41,534 nucleotides of DNA from Sperchopsis tessellata (lineage: Eukaryota > Arthropoda > Insecta > Coleoptera > Hydrophilidae). This document shows, piece after piece, positions 23,171 to 33,901 of the stretch. Every line of letters starts with the position of its first letter. The stretch's first letter is position 1. The notes under the pieces were generated by a model. It was not told where the DNA came from. It saw only the letters and a list, made by a program, of their open reading frames with translations, and searched no databases. Position numbers and translations under genes: made by a program. Location of the stretch: the NCBI GenBank assembly GCA_033557685.1, contig JAWQRN010000072.1, forward strand, positions 1 through 41,534, in the 5' to 3' direction.

Positions 23171-23776
23171 TTATAGGTCACCTTCGACTGCTGAATCATT
23201 GCTGTCCGAAACTGAAATACCTGGTACTGGTTCTGCTTCAGGAACAATTTTCAAGAGCAGGACGTTGTCCTGGATTTCTTTGACTGAATTGTCACAAGTT
23301 TCTTTGGTATTCTTAAGTTTAAAATTAATATTAGAATGTTTCGTTTTAATGTGACGAATTAAATTTGATGTTGACCCTTTGGTTGAAAACTTCGCTCGGC
23401 ATATATTACATTTTGCAATTCTGTCAGGTATTTTTGTAAAATATTGCCAAACTCTACTTCTAGTTGTGTCATGTGCTTTGAATGATTTGGTTATAGCTGT
23501 TGTTGCCGTTGAATCTTTTTCTGAAGTGCTTTCATCCAAAACTGCTGAAGGCATGATTTCATCAACATATTTAGTTTTCTTCTGTTTGACAACCTTACTT
23601 CTAGTTTCCTTAGAGTGATTTTTAATAACGTAGGGATGTTTAAATTTGAGATGACGGTAATAGTTTGATGTTGTACCACCTTTCGTCCAGATAAGTGCAC
23701 GGCATAAACCACATTTTGCTTGATTCTCACGAGTTACTGTAAAATGTTTCCAAACAATACTTGGAGGTTTAGGCAT
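23171..23776 (-). CDS. Double BED zinc-finger ORF, copy 1 (nearest BTB exon)
   Basis: 201 aa. The first finger has W9, aromatic residues, C22/C25 and H42/H47. The second has W110, Y112-F113, C123/C126 and H142/H147, both in the BED order C-x2-C...H-x4-H. A ~65-residue Ser/Thr/Lys linker joins them, and an acidic tail ends SAVEGDL. BED fingers bind DNA and occur in hAT transposases and host proteins such as DREF and BEAF-32. No transposase domain follows. The 3' splice site TTTATTTTTCAG lies 12 nt before the ATG (exon start 23788). GAAG|GTGACC at 23182/23181 is a possible donor in phase 1. Together with copy 6 it is the most diverged of the six. It could be an alternative 5' exon of the BTB gene or an independent gene. 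Confidence 0.85.
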   Translation of the reverse strand: MPKPPSIVWKHFTVTRENQAKCGLCRALIWTKGGTTSNYYRHLKFKHPYVIKNHSKETRSKVVKQKKTKYVDEIMPSAVLDESTSEKDSTATTAITKSFKAHDTTRSRVWQYFTKIPDRIAKCNICRAKFSTKGSTSNLIRHIKTKHSNINFKLKNTKETCDNSVKEIQDNVLLLKIVPEAEPVPGISVSDSNDSAVEGDL

Positions 23777-23843
23777 TTTTAATCAATTCTGAAAAATAAA
23801 ATTGAGCTTTTAACTTTATGATTCCGCCAATATTAAATGACGA

Positions 23844-23860
23844 TATTCATTGTCAATTTT
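23844..23860 (-). promoter_or_regulatory. Conserved element upstream of BED copy 1
   Basis: AAAATTGACAATGAATA on the minus strand, 56 nt upstream of the exon start. Present upstream of all six copies at 53-56 nt. May contain the branch site or a splicing regulatory motif. Confidence 0.4.
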
Positions 23861-24204
23861 TAATAAAATAAATGAAGAAAATGTTCTTACTTAGAAGTAA
23901 CATTGTAGAATAACGATGATTTCAGCATACATACCAAGAAAATTAAGCTAGAACCACTAACAGGTTAGTGATTGTCTTGAAAAGTAATGTTTGATTAGAT
24001 GAATTCCAATAAAACAAATTACTGTCTGTTACCACATGTTCTCCAAGTTAATATAAAACATAGGAAACAAACAACATTGAAAAACAGACTACACAACAAA
24101 TATATTTTAGAGGAATTAATCCCTCTACTAGTTCCATTTGCAAAAATTGCATTACTGGCTCTTTTTTTATCGACAGTACCTTAACGAGACCAACAAATAT
24201 TTAG

Positions 24205-24465
24205 AACTTTTGCAAAATAAAATTGTCTCGGCTCTTGAAGAAGAAGCGGAACTACCTGATGATATTTCGTTTCAACAGCCTTCCTCATTATGGCGAAATT
24301 GTTTGGACATTATCTAAATCAGGTATTTTTATTGAACAAAGAGGTTTTGTTGAATGGCCTTCTCATTCTCCTGACCTTAAGCCACTAGAATTTTTACTTT
24401 GGGGATATTTAAAATCTTTCTCATGTCCATACAAATGTAAATCTTCAGCAAATAAATTATGACAG
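24205..24465 (+). pseudogene. Mariner-like transposase fragment
   Basis: Two frames joined by a frameshift. The first has LQNKIVSALEEEAELPDDIS near 24210-24265, and the second has FVEWPSHSPDLKPLEFLLWG followed by YLKS (24340-24415). The WP..SPDL.PL(E/D)..LWGYLK signature surrounds the last catalytic acid of Tc1/mariner-superfamily transposases. Only the C-terminal part remains, and it is disrupted. Confidence 0.75.
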
Positions 24466-24469
24466 ATAT

Positions 24470-25190
24470 GTTGGTAAATAACTAATATCCCCCTAACAAC
24501 CCAACAAGAGGAACACTCAAGTCAACACTTAATGCACACAACCCAATACAAGGAAATAAATGTCAAATCCCAAATTATCCTTTATTACTGTTTACAACAA
24601 AAGCAGAATATTCTATTATTTTCATCATATTTTATAACATCTTTTTGAAAAAGAAATAAATGAAGCAGGACACATATCTCAAACAGAACATTCAGGTCAG
24701 TGAAGTTATGCATCTGTTGATACCGTGTCACTAGCTGACACGAACAATTGAAAGTGTCATAGTAAAGCATAAGTATCACATTGCAAACCGCATCACCCAG
24801 CTTAGTGGAAAAATACGTATCTTTCAACCGAATTGCGCACGATCTACTCAACTCTAACATTAAATAAAAACAACATTTTCTTAAAGTAAGTCAACCAACA
24901 CAATCAAGCTTATGAGATACATGGTTTTAATGTCCCTTTGATAAAATAATAACATGAATTTTAAATATTTCGAAATGCTGTTGAAATTAAGAATAAATTT
25001 CACATTATCTGCATATTAAATCTACGTAAATGTATAAGAGTTTGCATCTCTTGTTTATGAGATTTTATTTTATGCAGTATATCTATAAAAAAAAAAGATA
25101 ATGTGCTACTCATGAATAGAAGTTCAACGACTAGTAATTTGTGTAATTTTGTGCGGTATACTTTGGATACACTGGTAATAGGCCGTTAGA
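24470..25190. other. Unassigned noncoding stretch
   Basis: A minus-strand open frame at 24585-24860 has no recognised domain. The remainder is AT-rich. Confidence 0.35.
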
Positions 25191-25194
25191 CTGA

Positions 25195-26465
25195 TGTTGT
25201 GTATACCGTTTTCTCTAAGGCCTTTGATAGAGTCTTGCATTGTGAATTAATTAAAAAGTTACACATGTTTAATTTTTCTGATGCTATGATCACTTTCTTT
25301 GATTCTTATCTAGGGGTAGGAAACAGTCTGTTGTTCATGATGAATTTTCTTCCAAAGTATTTGTTGCGACGAGTGGTGTTCCCCAGGGTTCCAATATGGG
25401 CCTATTGTTGTTTCTGATCTTCATTAACGATATTTCTGAGGTAGTGAAACGAGATGCTTCTGTTTGCTGATGATGTGAAGGTTTTTCATGAGGTTAATAA
25501 TGAATCCGATTGTCGAAATTTTAATATCGATAAATGCCAAGATGTCTTTTCATCGTACAAGGGATCCATTATTGTTTAAGAACAAGATGAATGAAAACTT
25601 TTCGAAAAGGGTAAAAAAAAGTAGTTGATTTACGTGTCAATTTTGATCACAAAATGGCCTTAGATGAACATGTGCAAGTTATAGTTAGTTCAGCTTATAA
25701 AATGTTGGGATTTTTAATACGAAATGTTAAAAATTTTAAGAGTTGTGTTACAAAGGTTGGTTTATTTAATGCTTTTGTGCTCAAGTATGTGAGCATTATT
25801 TGGAATCCATTTTATCAGTTGTATGAAGAAATGGTTGAGTCACTTCAGAGAAGGTTCTTATGGTTTGTTTTTTCCAAAAGGAGAGTGTCATATGAGTGTT
25901 TGCTGCGGAAATACGAATGTTTGTCACAATCTAGGAGAAGAAGATACCATGACATTATGTATTTGTATAAGCTGCTCAACAATCAGATAGATGACCCTGA
26001 TTTTCTGAGTAGAGAACAAATTAAAGTGCCGGATATGCGTTTGCTTTGCCTATGATGTACCCTGAACCAACTATTTGATGAATTCTCCTTTGGTCCGATT
26101 GTGCAGTAACTACAATCTATTTCATCGGGTGTTGGATGTATTTGGTGATAGTCATAGTATATTTAAGCAAAAACTGTCAAATGTTTAATTTAGATTATTG
26201 ACTTTACATATATTTCTAGTTTAAGTACGGTCACTGGTCTGTGGCGGTTTGGGTCCTGGTATGTCTGGTCGTTTTTTGTATTATTCTCTAGGAGTTCGCT
26301 CTGTTGGGGTTTGAATCGCCGCAGATGGTGACCTTTGTAAATATTAGTCTTAAGTTAACTTAATTGTAGTCTCATGTTATAATGTTATTTCTTACATGTT
26401 TAAGATGAATAAATAATAATAATAAAAGTAATAATAATAATAAAAGTAATAATAAAAGTAAAATG
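25195..26465 (+). pseudogene. Jockey-like LINE reverse transcriptase relic with simple-repeat tail
   Basis: Plus-strand frames contain reverse transcriptase motif A (FSKAFDRVLH, 25205-25240), a GVPQGSN-like segment broken by a frameshift (25375-25400), the catalytic LLFADDVKVF (about 25457-25487), and a long C-terminal part (25654-26055). The C-terminal part includes VSIIWNPFYQLYEEMVESLQ and YHDIMYLYKLLNN, as in Jockey-clade proteins. The element ends in an (AATAATAAAAGT)-type tail at about 26407-26465, typical of LINE 3' ends. 5'-truncated and frameshifted. It lies between BED copies 1 and 2, on the strand opposite to the host ORFs. Confidence 0.85.
26407..26465 (+). repeat. AAT-rich microsatellite
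   Basis: Tandem AATAAT with interspersed AAAAGT units at the 3' end of the LINE. Confidence 0.8.
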
Positions 26466-26639
26466 GTCATAATAGACTTTCAAGTTAGTAATAACCATAA
26501 AGCAAGAAGTTTGGAAAGTAAAAAATGGAGTTCAGTGTATTTTATGTGTGGTTATTAAACTACTGGTATCGGTATTTGGCAGTAGACAGACTTTAAAAAA
26601 CTATAAAGAAAATAACTAACTTATTGTTCTATTAAGATT

Positions 26640-27272
26640 TTATAGATCACCTTCTAGTGCTGAATTGTTGTAGCATGAATCAGAAGTACCTGGCTCAGGT
26701 TCGACTACACAATTTGCTTCGGGAATAACGGCTGAACTATTTCCCTTCTCGGTTTGTATGATAACATCATTGTCTTGATTTTCTTCAACTGCATTTTCAG
26801 AAACTTCTTCAATGGCTTTATGTTTAAGGTAGGTATTGGAATGTTTCGATTTTAGATGACGAAATAAATTTGTTGTTGATCCGCCAAAAAACTTTACTTT
26901 GCATATATTACATTTTGCAAAACGGTCAACTTTTGAAAAATATTCCCAAACTTTACTTCTTGTTCTATCATTTACTTTTAGTAATTTTGGGGTAACCTTC
27001 ATTACTGTTACTGAAGTATTTTCATCTACAACAGGAACGAATGCTGGAGATTTAACTTCAACATATTCAATTTTAATCTCTTTGATATCTTTGCTTTCAA
27101 TTGCCTTAAAGCAATTCTTTAAAATGTTGGGATGTTTTAATTTAAGATGACGATAATAGTTTCCCGTTGAATTTTTTTGACATGCAATGAGGGCACTGCA
27201 TACACCACATTTTGCTCGATTCTCACGAATTTTTGTAAAATACTTCCAAACAACACTTCGAACTTTAGGCAT
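26640..27272 (-). CDS. Double BED zinc-finger ORF, copy 2
   Basis: 210 aa. Finger 1 has W9, Y11-F12, C22/C25 and H42/H47. Finger 2 has W109, Y111-F112, C121/C124 and H139/H144. Start MPKVRSVVWKYF; acidic, Ser-rich tail ending SALEGDL. A 3' splice site (AAGTTACAG) lies 12 nt before the ATG (exon start 27284). GAAG|GTGATC at 26651/26650 is a possible phase-1 donor. Its second finger and tail are closest to copy 5 (both have KVKFFGGST), while its first finger is distinct. DNA-binding role inferred from the BED family; nuclear. Confidence 0.85.
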   Translation of the reverse strand: MPKVRSVVWKYFTKIRENRAKCGVCSALIACQKNSTGNYYRHLKLKHPNILKNCFKAIESKDIKEIKIEYVEVKSPAFVPVVDENTSVTVMKVTPKLLKVNDRTRSKVWEYFSKVDRFAKCNICKVKFFGGSTTNLFRHLKSKHSNTYLKHKAIEEVSENAVEENQDNDVIIQTEKGNSSAVIPEANCVVEPEPGTSDSCYNNSALEGDL

Positions 27273-27337
27273 TTTAAATCAATTCTGTAACTTAAAATAA
27301 AACTTTTACCTTTCTGAACCAGTCAATTATATAACCA

Positions 27338-27354
27338 TATTCATTGTCAATTTT
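27338..27354 (-). promoter_or_regulatory. Conserved element upstream of BED copy 2
   Basis: Same AAAATTGACAATGAATA block, 54 nt upstream of the exon start. Confidence 0.4.
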
Positions 27355-27589
27355 GGGAAAGTGATAATGTCATTTGTACTCCAGAAGATGCCTGCTGAGT
27401 CCAAAATACTTGCAAGCATATAAAGCGTAGAGCCCGGTCAGCGGAGTGTAATTCAAGTTCAATTCGTCACGAAGTACCACTACGGAGGTCTAGAGGACTC
27501 AGCTGTGTAACGCGCGTAACAAACAATTAATACGACCACTAGAATACAGTTGAATATTTTATTATTATGTTAACGTAACCGTCTTCTTC

Positions 27590-28837
27590 TTTTTTTGGTA
27601 ACCTGTCTGTATTTATACTTTGGCTATCATCATGTCATTAATTTGCTGGTATCTTTCTCGATCGTTGGCAGCTCGGAACAATTCAACAACCGATAGCATG
27701 GTCCACTGTCTGATGTTACGTAACCGTGACAATTGTTTGCTCGAATCCATTTCTTCCCCTCTACTTTCCCCTGTATAATGAATCGCATTAAATGATATTT
27801 GGTCCCTCTGATGATATGCCCAAAGTATTTTATTTTCCTTCTTTTTATAAAATTCAAAAGTTATCTTTCGGTTTTCATTAAATTAAGTACTTCTTTGTTT
27901 GATGTGTGTGCAGTCCAAGATATTTTTAACATTCGGCGGTAGCATCATAGCTCGAATGCCTTCAGCCTGTTCAAAACAGCGGCTTTCAGCATCCATGTCT
28001 CACAACCATACTGTAAGAACGACCACACATAGTACTTAAGAATTCTTTTACGGAGATTAATTAAGATGTTACGACTGCATAGGATCAGCTTCCAAGACAC
28101 GAGTGTCAGGTGGGACATCTCGATTCTTGTCAGAATTTCTTCATCAGAGTTATTTGTCACAGCCAACCAACTATCAAGAAACCTGAAGTGTTCCACCCGT
28201 TCAATGGTTTTCCTATCAATTACGAGTCGATTGGTATCCACTTTCATTTTTCTGACTGCCATCCATTTGGTTTTAATGATGTTGAACCTTAGAACTTTGT
28301 TGTTGCTTGCCTCGTTGACTAGGTTACGAAGAGTTTGGAGATCTAAACTTTCGGCGAGTATGGCAGTGTCATCTACAAACCTTATACTATTGATAATCTG
28401 TCCACCGATTTTCACAACTTCTTTTCTATCTTTGACAGCCTCCTGAAAAATCTTTTCAAAATAGATGTTAAATAATGTTAGAGACAAAACACATCCCTCG
28501 TTTAATTGGAATTATCTTTGTGGACACATCCTCCGTCCTAATACTTGCCCCCTGGATGTAGTACAGTTGTTTTAGTAGCCTAAGATCATAGTTATCTAAT
28601 CCTATTTGTTCCAAATATTCAAAAAGTGTGTCATGTTGAACCCGGTCAAAAGTTTTCTCAAAGTCTATGAAACATACGTAGACATTCTTTTGAAATTCGC
28701 ATGATTTCTGTATGTGGGCTCGCATGCAGAATAATGCTTCCCGGGTTCCCAGTCCTCTCCGGAATCCGAACTGTTCATCTCCAATATTGTTTTTCCACCA
28801 TAGGTACATTCCGTTTTGTAGAATTTTTAAGAGGGTT
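27590..28837 (-). pseudogene. LINE ORF2 relic, 3' portion (split by a piggyBac element)
   Basis: Minus-strand frames run from 28860 down to 27630. They contain FGFRRGLGTREALF, CFIDFEKTFDRVQHDTL (motif A), the catalytic box as FVDD in SIRFVDDTAILAES, ERVEHFRFLDSW, LQYGCETWMLKAAVLNRLKA and YFGHIIRGTKYH. This is a complete order of reverse transcriptase palm, thumb and C-terminal motifs for an insect LINE. Stops and frameshifts at 28487, 27945 and 27860 make it inactive. The 5' continuation lies beyond the piggyBac insertion, at 29549 onward. Confidence 0.88.
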
Positions 28838-28841
28838 TTAA
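28838..28841. repeat. TTAA target-site duplication, left
   Basis: TTAA directly preceding CAGGTTGAATGC. Pairs with 29545-29548. Confidence 0.85.
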
Positions 28842-29544
28842 CAGGTTGAATGCCGATCACTCCGATCAGAGTGCATCGGCTTCTTTCTGTAGCACCGATC
28901 GGAGTGATGGTTGCGTTACGAATCCTTGCTATGTTATTTCCTTAGCGTTGGCTATGAATCGTGTTTCTGTTTATGGCGTCGTCGAAAAGGCTTTGTTTAA
29001 CACGTGCATTTGTTGGTATTGCATTTTTTTTTCGGTGTGGATATATTTTGAGGTTTAAATATGGACAATAAAGCAGGACTTTCTGGCTTTAATAAAAACA
29101 TTCTATTGAAGAAAAATCACTATTTATAAAAAAAGGAGTTAACTGATGATGAGTTATTATGGACTTTAGAGAATGACAGCAGTAGTGATGAATTTACTCC
29201 TGGTTGGACGATGCAAAATATGCCCTGGACAATCTGGTTTTTGCTTCCAGTGTTTTGAAGAATATCACAAAAATGATAAAATTTTTTAAAAATAAATGTT
29301 TTTAAGTTCGAAAATGCCTTTTGTTATTTTTCAAACACAAAATATGTGTACACACCGATCTGTGTTCGGCATCTAGTAAAGATCAGATCAGAGTGCATTT
29401 TTTTTAAGTTTTAGACAAAAAACAAAACACTAATATCCTTTAAAGGTTACTTTTACTTCATATTATGCACAACGAAATTTAAATATTTAAAAAAATAATT
29501 TCGGCGTCGGCCAATATCTTAAAATTAAGTCAGCAGTCAACCTG
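28842..29544 (+). mobile_element. Internally deleted piggyBac-like element
   Basis: 703 bp bounded by TTAA on both sides, with terminal inverted repeats (CAGGTTGAATGC left; CAGGTTGACTGC read inward from the right). Subterminal repeats include GATCAGAGTGCAT at both ends and ATCACTCCGATC/GATCGGAGTGAT. Inside, a remnant begins MDNKAGLSGFNKN near 29060, continues ELTDDELLWTLENDSSSDEF, then (with a frameshift) CKICPGQSGF and CFQCFEEYHKND. These are the acidic N-terminus and the C-terminal Cys-rich finger of a piggyBac transposase joined directly, with the DDD catalytic core deleted. Non-autonomous. Confidence 0.88.
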
Positions 29545-29548
29545 TTAA
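29545..29548. repeat. TTAA target-site duplication, right
   Basis: TTAA directly after AACCTG. Excising one TTAA and the element restores the LINE reading frame. Confidence 0.85.
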
Positions 29549-29665
29549 GGGTGTGACTCATTAAACCAATAAGTCTAAAATAGCTGTATCTACTGGCCTT
29601 AGCTTTCTTAGGTAATGTTATGAATAATGATTCTAACTAGTCTTCTAGAATTAGGCCATTATTTA
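29549..29665 (-). pseudogene. LINE ORF2 relic, 5' portion beyond the piggyBac insertion
   Basis: The minus strand encodes LPKKAKASRYSYFRLIGLMS up to SHTL, and the frame continues across the TTAA into KTLLKILQNG of the 3' portion. The (I/L)PKK...FR.I.LMSHTLK pattern is the start of the reverse transcriptase fingers in this LINE type. Confidence 0.75.
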
Positions 29666-31272
29666 AACTAAGCATTTTAAAATAAATACATTTTAAACTT
29701 GTTGAACTGTTATTTGTGTATCCGTAAAAATAATGAAGTACATACTTCCCACTGCAAACAACAAATCAATCATTAATTTTCCAAATATGAATATTAAGTT
29801 TTTCGTCTTTTTAATTTCTTTAGAGTTTTCTGGCAATTTAAAACTTGAAATTTGAATTCGGTAAACTACACTGTAGGGATTGGTCTGTAACACGAAGTAA
29901 TCTGTCAAAACAGAGTGAAGCCGACCAACTGTCAGTCACATACTGACATATCCTAACTATGTCAAAATGGATTGCATTCATTTAATTCTAAACTGAATGA
30001 GAAATAACAAGATCAATGCCGGCCGTTACATACAGCCCTGAATAACGCACGCTAAAACTAACAAAATAATTCATACACGATGGGCTTCAGATCAACCGTA
30101 ATTTTATGGTCTGTAGCAGAATTAACAGTTTGGTTCTTGCCAGTACTCTGTATGCTGGTGAGTTACAATTTTACAGGCCACAAATAAACCTAAGCTAAGT
30201 ACAAAAAACATAGGAAATGTAGTATTTTTTGTATTTTGTGTAAAAATGTTAAAATTAAGACCGAAATATAAGTTCAAGTTGGGATTAGATGCGCCAGGTA
30301 CTAAAATTTTATTTTTTAATATTTCTAATTAATTCCACTGTTTCCTAACAAAAAATTGTTCAAATAGTAGTTGATTTGTTAAAAATTATAAATTGATTGT
30401 ATTTTAAGGTGTTTTCCCGATCACAAAAATAAAGTGCTACAAAGTACTCGTTTCTGAAGAACACAATTTAAACAGACATGTAATTGTTGATGTATGAAAT
30501 TATATAATTTTGGCCGTTTCTTCCTGGTATATACATAGATACATGCTTAAAATAAAGTAGTTTTGGTTTGTAACACAGTGCCTTCATTTCAAAACTAGCC
30601 ACCCAGAATAACACAATTTTGAGCTAAAACAAATAAAGGGGTTGAAAAGAAAATTATTTGACAGTAGTTTTGAACGTTCATTTAAAAATTTAAATTAACG
30701 TATTTTTGCTCAAAGTCTCATCTAGTTCAGATCTGATACAGAAAAATATTTTGAAAATTTAATACAATCATTTTCTCTATAAAAGTACTGCAATTCCTCT
30801 ATTTACGCGGTCTCTACACTGATTCACTTTTACGCGGCTGGTTATTTGATATTTTAAATAATTTTAAGCATTTAAAAGGTTACATATGCATTGGAATTTT
30901 ACCAGAAGAATCCCCCACCTCAATTCAATTCTCAAATGTTGTATATTTATTTACATTGATTCAATTAACTATAAAACTAGGTTTTTTTGTGTACTTTTTA
31001 TATATAATAAATAATCTTTATATAAAAACGTGATTATAAAATTATCTCAAGTCATTAATAGGAAGATGTATTGAATTCAGAGCGAATTAACCATTTTATA
31101 AGCAAAAAATGAACTTCGAAAATAGAGGAACTTCATTGTATTGTTAAATGCTTTTATTAAACATTGATCTTTTATGGTTTGACATCTCTTTTAGAGGAAA
31201 AAAAAAGTAAGATACACATTTTAATAAATAAGGTATACACAAACTTCAATAAACTAAAAAAAATGTTTCTTT
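29666..31272. other. AT-rich noncoding stretch
   Basis: No supported gene or splice-bounded exon. Part of the spacer between BED copies 2 and 3. Confidence 0.4.
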
Positions 31273-31614
31273 AGGTTTTCCGGGAGATAACCGTGTGTGC
31301 CGAAGTTGCTGTTGCAGGGGACATTATCAAGACCTGCCATGTAGCTCTGAAAAAAGCTAGATGTAGATGCCGACCAGTTCTAAAAAGTGCTTTTAATAGA
31401 ATAACATGCAGCTCTCACAAGTGCTAGTCTAGAAAAAAAAATTATTAGCACTTTTAAGAGCTGGTCGGCACCTACAACTAGCACTTTTCAGAGTTACATG
31501 GCAATGTTTAATTAGCACTTTTAAGAGCTACATGTCTTGATAATGTCCCCTGCAACGGTGGACAAAACGTCGGCAAAAACAAAAGTCAACACACGGTTAT
31601 CTCACAGAAAACCT
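31273..31614. mobile_element. Palindromic MITE related to the 22.4-kb repeat
   Basis: The left end AGGTTTTCCGGGAGATAACC is inverted at the right as GGTTATCTCACAGAAAACCT. Moving inward, GCAGGGGACATTATCAAG pairs with CTTGATAATGTCCCCTGC, and GCCGACCAGTTCTAAAAAGT pairs with CTTTTAAGAGCTGGTCGGC. The right arm carries the GTGGACAAAACGTC ... AACAAAAGTCAACAC tail shared with 22.6 kb. It is ~340 bp, noncoding, and lies between BED copies 2 and 3. Confidence 0.85.
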
Positions 31615-31700
31615 GAAGATATTTACTATGGCCGTGGAAGTCTACTTACTGAATTAAAAAGAATGTTGATAACTATATACTTATTGTTATATTTATGATT

Positions 31701-32321
31701 TTAGAGATCACCTTCTAGTGTTGAATTGCTGCAGCATGAACCAGAAGTACCTGGTTTAGGTTCTGCTTCAGAAATAAGGGCTAAACTGTTTTCCTTCTGG
31801 GTTTGCACAAGTTGATCGTAGTCGTGACTTTTCTCAACTAAATCTTCGGAAAATTTTTCAGTTACCTTATGTTTAGGATAAATATTGGAATGTTTTGATT
31901 TCAAATGACGAAATAAATTTGTTGTTGACCCGATAGAAAACATTACTTTGCATATATTACATTTTGCAAATCGGTCAACTTTTGAAAAATATTGCCAAAC
32001 TTTACTTCTTTTTCTGTAATTAACTTTTACTAATTTGGAAGTAGCCTTCGTAACTGTTACTGAAGAAGTTTCATCCACATATGGAACAGATGCTTGAGAT
32101 TTTACTTCAACATCTGCAATTTTCATCACTGTGACGACTTCCTTACTTTCTGTCGACTTAAAACAATTCTTAAAAATGTTGTGATGTTTTAATTTAAGAT
32201 GACTCAAAAAGTGTCCCGTTGAACTTTTTTGACACCAGATAAGTTTAGAGCATATACCACATTTTCCTTGGTTATCATGAATTTTTGTAAAATACTTCCA
32301 AACAATACTTCGTTTACGCAT
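31701..32321 (-). CDS. Double BED zinc-finger ORF, copy 3
   Basis: 206 aa from the ATG at 32321 (MRKRSIVWKYF). The frame stays open upstream through the splice site, unlike the other copies. Finger 1 has W8, C21/C24 and H41/H46. Finger 2 has W109, C121/C124 and H139/H144. The loop between the zinc ligands of finger 1 differs from copies 4 and 5 (SKLIWCQKSSTGHFLSHL). The tail ends STLEGDL, with the stop in a changed context (GATCTCTAA). The 3' splice site TTTATTTTACAG is 11 nt before the ATG, one base shorter than in the others (exon start 32332). GAAG|GTGATC at 31712/31711 is a possible donor. Confidence 0.85.
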   Translation of the reverse strand: MRKRSIVWKYFTKIHDNQGKCGICSKLIWCQKSSTGHFLSHLKLKHHNIFKNCFKSTESKEVVTVMKIADVEVKSQASVPYVDETSSVTVTKATSKLVKVNYRKRSKVWQYFSKVDRFAKCNICKVMFSIGSTTNLFRHLKSKHSNIYPKHKVTEKFSEDLVEKSHDYDQLVQTQKENSLALISEAEPKPGTSGSCCSNSTLEGDL

Positions 32322-32384
32322 TTTTATCAATTCTGTAAAATAAAATACAACTTTTAACTTTATGAACAGTCAAATAAATGACCA

Positions 32385-32401
32385 TATTCATTGTCAGTTT
32401 T
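32385..32401 (-). promoter_or_regulatory. Conserved element upstream of BED copy 3
   Basis: AAAACTGACAATGAATA, one change from the consensus, 53 nt upstream of the exon start. Confidence 0.4.
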
Positions 32402-33901
32402 GAAGAAAATGACAGGTGTTACTTATACCCCTTTTGAAATTATTGTAGGAGTATATATATATAATTTTATTTATAAAATTTCGTTAGTTTTCTTCGCTGT
32501 TTTTCTATGATGCAATTTCTACTTAATACTCAAAATGCAGATCATACATAAATTAATGATTCACTTACATATAAAAACAACCTTTGTTAACAGATTAACA
32601 ATTTATAAAATCAACACAACGTAAAATCATTTGACAGAAAGTCTGTAAAACCCGTTCAAGAGACAGAAAAAAGGTGTAAAATAATTACTATTTAATTATT
32701 TTGTGTATTGATTTATTTATACAATCGCTCTATTTAGATAGCTTATTTGTACATAACCGAAAAATTGTTTTCATAATATGTGCATTTTATCTTATGGTTC
32801 TAAAGCCGAAATTGATTTGTATTAATTTTATGTCTAGTTTCTATTTCGTAAATATTTACATTTTTAAACAGAGCATCTGTATCGCTTGTATTTAAAGAGA
32901 TGTTCCCTATATTGGTGTAAATGAAGGTCAACGAGTTTCGAATGGTAGTATGAGTGTTTAGGAAGTGTAAAATTAGTATGCAATCAGAGAATATGGGTTG
33001 CTTTCTTAAGAAAATTAAATGTATTAGAGATACAATTATGAGTAGACGGAATTTGATAAGGTCTAGATGGCACGAGTGCAGAGGGTCCTTGAGAGTCGAT
33101 ACGGAGCAGCGGGGGTTAGAAGGTCAACGTGCGTATGTGAATAGACGTTTTTCTTTGGTGTTCTGTGCTAGTTTTTTATATTGGTTTGTTTTATCTACTG
33201 TGCGGGTTTTTGCAAGAAATAAACTATAATTGTCGATTGCCAATTTGAAAGTGTCCAGATCTTCCAGAGTCACGATCACAGCTTGGCCAATTTAATTAAT
33301 AAGAAGTGAAGTAGAAAGAAGCGGGAATATTACAGTTCGGAAATTAAAATGTGTATGAGAGATAGATGAAAGCCCCAACCTTAAAGAGTATTTTACCTAT
33401 CATAACTTGTACATTAAATAAATACTGCCTATAATTAGAAAGCTCAGTTCATTGGAGCAAAACTATGAATTGTGTTAAAAGTTTCGATTCAGGTTTGAAA
33501 TATCAACAGAAATTATTTATTGGTAATGTAAAAAGTACAGTGTTTTTCTAAGCAATTGTGTTCCCATCTTCAGAACTAACCTTTAATTACTATTCGTAAT
33601 TAGATTTAAAATTACAGAAGAAATTAGAATTCTTGAAAAATAGTGGTAATTCTGATAGGTTGTTGAATATTTACGCTTATTTAGTGAATATCCTAAGGGA
33701 TTTCAAACTATACTACGCGATAGAAAAAGCATGAAAATAACTTACGAAAAGGAAAATAGTACTCCAGCTAAGGTGAGTGTTACACACTTTCCACCGAATA
33801 ATATATCTACATATAAAGGAAAGTGGGGCAAAACAATCATTTTTTCATTATTTTTGTTGTGCATCTATTAGAACTAACTCTTATTGTTCTATTAAAGTTT
33901 T
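32402..33901. other. Spacer between BED copies 3 and 4
   Basis: Mostly AT-rich. The segment at about 33000-33300 is GC-richer, with an open frame (SRWHECRGSLRVDTEQRGLE near 33060-33120) ending just before AATAAACTATAATTG. This resembles the end of an unidentified retroelement or transcript. No domain recognised. Confidence 0.35.

Noticed and set aside
28066..28446. 126-aa plus-strand open frame
   Set aside because: Antisense of the LINE reverse transcriptase, which explains its length.
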